From Paracoccaceae bacterium (GTDB lineage: Bacteria > Pseudomonadota > Alphaproteobacteria > Rhodobacterales > Rhodobacteraceae), in NCBI GenBank assembly GCA_011523445.1, contig WTGT01000197.1:1-7464 (forward strand): DNA of 7,464 nucleotides, in the 5' to 3' direction. The stretch's first letter is position 1; the number at the start of each line of letters is the position of its first letter. The position numbers and the translations under genes are program-made. Positions 6,257 to 7,464 of the stretch are shown here, piece by piece. Under the pieces are notes generated by a model. It was not told the origin of the DNA, did no database searches, and saw nothing but the letters and a program-made list of their open reading frames with translations.

Positions 6257-7192
6257 GTGAATATGATCTCTTCAAGTTCAAGCCGAATTGAGTGGCCAAC
6301 CCTATGGGTTATGGTATTTTGCTACGCAATGTGGGGAATTAGTACGACAATCCTTTACGAATTTTCAGCTATTTTGGGTTTTATATTCCTAACCTTGTCC
6401 ATAACCTTGCACTCCTCGCTTCAACATGAGGTCATCCACGGTCATCCTCTGCCCAATCATTGGTGGAGTGAGGCTCTGGTTTTCCCTGCGGTGGGATTGT
6501 TGGTGCCCTATGAAAGGTTCAGGGATACCCATCTCAAACATCATTATGATCCAAATTTGACTGATCCATATGAGGATCCGGAAACCAATTATCTGGATCC
6601 AAAGGTTTGGAACAATCTTGCACGACCAATTCAGGGGATCTTGTTATTCAATAATACCTTGTCGGGAAGAATATTGATCGGACCGGCCATATCCCTGTTG
6701 ATATTGGCCCTGGATGATTACAGGAATGCACGGTCGGGAGATTGGTCAATAACCAGAGCCTGGATTTTGCATCTGGTCGGTATAATCCCCGTTTTGGCTT
6801 GGGTCTTGTTGGTCGATGGGATTCCATTGTGGTTGTATGTCGTTTCTGCCTATCTCGGTTTTGGCATGCTGAAAATACGAACCTACCTTGAGCACCGGGC
6901 TCATGAGCAACCCCGAGGCAGAACTGTCGTTGTTGACGACAGGGGGCCATTGGCTTTCCTCTTTCTCAACAACAATTTTCATTTGGTTCATCACATGCAA
7001 CCTGAAGTTCCCTGGTACAAATTGCCAAAGCTCTTTGATGCCAACCGGGAAAGATACCTACAAAGAAATGAGGGTTATGAGTACAAGAATTACCTAGAGA
7101 TATTCAGGCAATATTTCTTTACCAAAAAGGACCCTGTACCTCATCCCCTTTGGGAAAACATCATCCACACAGACGATGATCAAAAAAGTTGA
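6257..7192 (+). CDS. Membrane fatty acid desaturase-family protein
   Basis: This 311-residue integral-membrane di-iron enzyme is of the FA_desaturase superfamily, which desaturates or hydroxylates lipid chains using O2. Three histidine boxes are visible: H57-EVI-H61 (QHEVIHGH), H92-LK-HH96, and H242-LV-HH246 (NNNFHLVHHMQP). An additional EHRAHE at 212-217 lies before the third box. Hydrophobic helices lie at ~16-34, ~36-55, ~139-152 and ~168-205. The length is on the short side for acyl-lipid desaturases, and no cytochrome b5 domain is present, so a separate electron donor is needed. The start is uncertain: GTG at 6257 or ATG at 6263, two codons later. AAGGA at 6234-6238 is too distant for either. 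The product could also be a related hydroxylase; the exact lipid substrate is unknown. It is convergent with the downstream gene. Confidence 0.9.
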   Translation: MNMISSSSSRIEWPTLWVMVFCYAMWGISTTILYEFSAILGFIFLTLSITLHSSLQHEVIHGHPLPNHWWSEALVFPAVGLLVPYERFRDTHLKHHYDPNLTDPYEDPETNYLDPKVWNNLARPIQGILLFNNTLSGRILIGPAISLLILALDDYRNARSGDWSITRAWILHLVGIIPVLAWVLLVDGIPLWLYVVSAYLGFGMLKIRTYLEHRAHEQPRGRTVVVDDRGPLAFLFLNNNFHLVHHMQPEVPWYKLPKLFDANRERYLQRNEGYEYKNYLEIFRQYFFTKKDPVPHPLWENIIHTDDDQKS

Positions 7193-7269
7193 GGTAATCT
7201 GACCGAAGAGTTAGTGCTACTTTATGCAATTCCTGATTAATGTAACATTTGTCTGTAACAGGTCTATGA
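7193..7269. other. Convergent intergenic spacer
   Basis: This 77-nt gap separates the desaturase and enoyl-CoA hydratase stops. It contains AATGT-A-ACATT (7239-7249) and two copies of TGTAACA, but no GC-rich hairpin with a T-run on either strand. No convincing bidirectional terminator is visible. Confidence 0.5.
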
Positions 7270-7464
7270 TTACTTCCCTTTCCAAACAGGATCCCGTTTT
7301 TCAACAAAGGCCCTGGCACCTTCCTTTTGATCTTCACTTGAATACAACTTGTCCACGGTAACAAGTTGTCGTTTGGTAATTCGGTTGAGGGCATCCTGAA
7401 ACCTGAGATTTTCAGCTTCCCGAACAATTTCCTTGGTAGCGGCATAAACTAGTGGAGGTCCTGC
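7270..7464 (-). CDS. Enoyl-CoA hydratase/isomerase family protein, C-terminal end only
   Basis: Reading the - strand from the window edge gives 64 codons ending in TAA (complement of 7270-7272), with no start in the window, so the gene continues to the right. The translation has the family's C-terminal pattern: PLVYAATKEIVREAE, then the helix ending in LYSSEDQKEGARAF and the terminal VEKRDPVWKGK. This tail is typical of crotonase-fold enoyl-CoA hydratases, which hydrate trans-2-enoyl-CoA in fatty acid or amino acid breakdown. The catalytic glutamates and the oxyanion hole lie in the missing part, so isomerase or other crotonase activities cannot be excluded. Confidence 0.88.
   Translation of the reverse strand, partial: AGPPLVYAATKEIVREAENLRFQDALNRITKRQLVTVDKLYSSEDQKEGARAFVEKRDPVWKGK

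Noticed and set aside
7161..7445. 94-codon - strand open frame overlapping the desaturase end
   Set aside because: It has no recognisable features; the adjacent - strand frame encodes the enoyl-CoA hydratase C-terminus.

Overview
The window looks like a piece of a Gram-negative chromosome. Six genes lie on the + strand and one partial gene enters from the right on the - strand. An exported solute receptor with a two-component membrane permease (a tripartite tricarboxylate transporter, TTT) shows that the cell has a periplasm. The moderate-to-low GC content and protein styles resembling those of marine alphaproteobacteria (TTT receptor, glutamine-synthetase-like ligase, short desaturase) suggest an uncultured marine alphaproteobacterium. 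That placement is inferred from resemblance only. No rRNA, tRNA, insertion sequence, CRISPR array or phage gene was seen.

Layout: (1) 1-1088 is the 3' part of a glutamine-synthetase-family ligase gene that runs off the left edge. (2) 1101-1418 is an adrenodoxin/putidaredoxin-type [2Fe-2S] ferredoxin, 12 nt downstream and in the same reading frame. (3) 1419-1543 is a spacer with a perfect 12-bp palindrome, an overlapping hairpin and a candidate promoter. (4) 1544-4799 is a complete TTT system in the order receptor (tctC-like), small membrane subunit (tctB-like), large permease (tctA-like). A strong 9-bp-stem hairpin sits just after the receptor gene, and the small and large permease genes are separated only by a TAG and four codons in the same frame. 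(5) 4951-6189 is a Tm-1-like/UPF0261 protein. (6) 6257-7192 is a membrane fatty acid desaturase with three histidine boxes. (7) 7270-7464 on the - strand is the C-terminal end of an enoyl-CoA hydratase/isomerase, convergent with the desaturase.

Working together (inference): the first five complete or partial + strand genes look like a catabolic or uptake island. A gamma-glutamyl ligase and a ferredoxin could activate and oxidise an amine or amino compound through an oxygenase or P450 encoded outside the window. The TTT system would import a carboxylate with high affinity. The UPF0261 protein often travels with transporters and catabolic genes but has no firmly known reaction here. The desaturase and enoyl-CoA hydratase belong to lipid metabolism and may be unrelated to the island.

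I found no wholly new system. The most useful leads are the ligase-ferredoxin pair, the regulated-looking spacers around the receptor gene, the in-frame permease junction and the stand-alone UPF0261 gene. No gene-free stretch exceeds about 155 nt.
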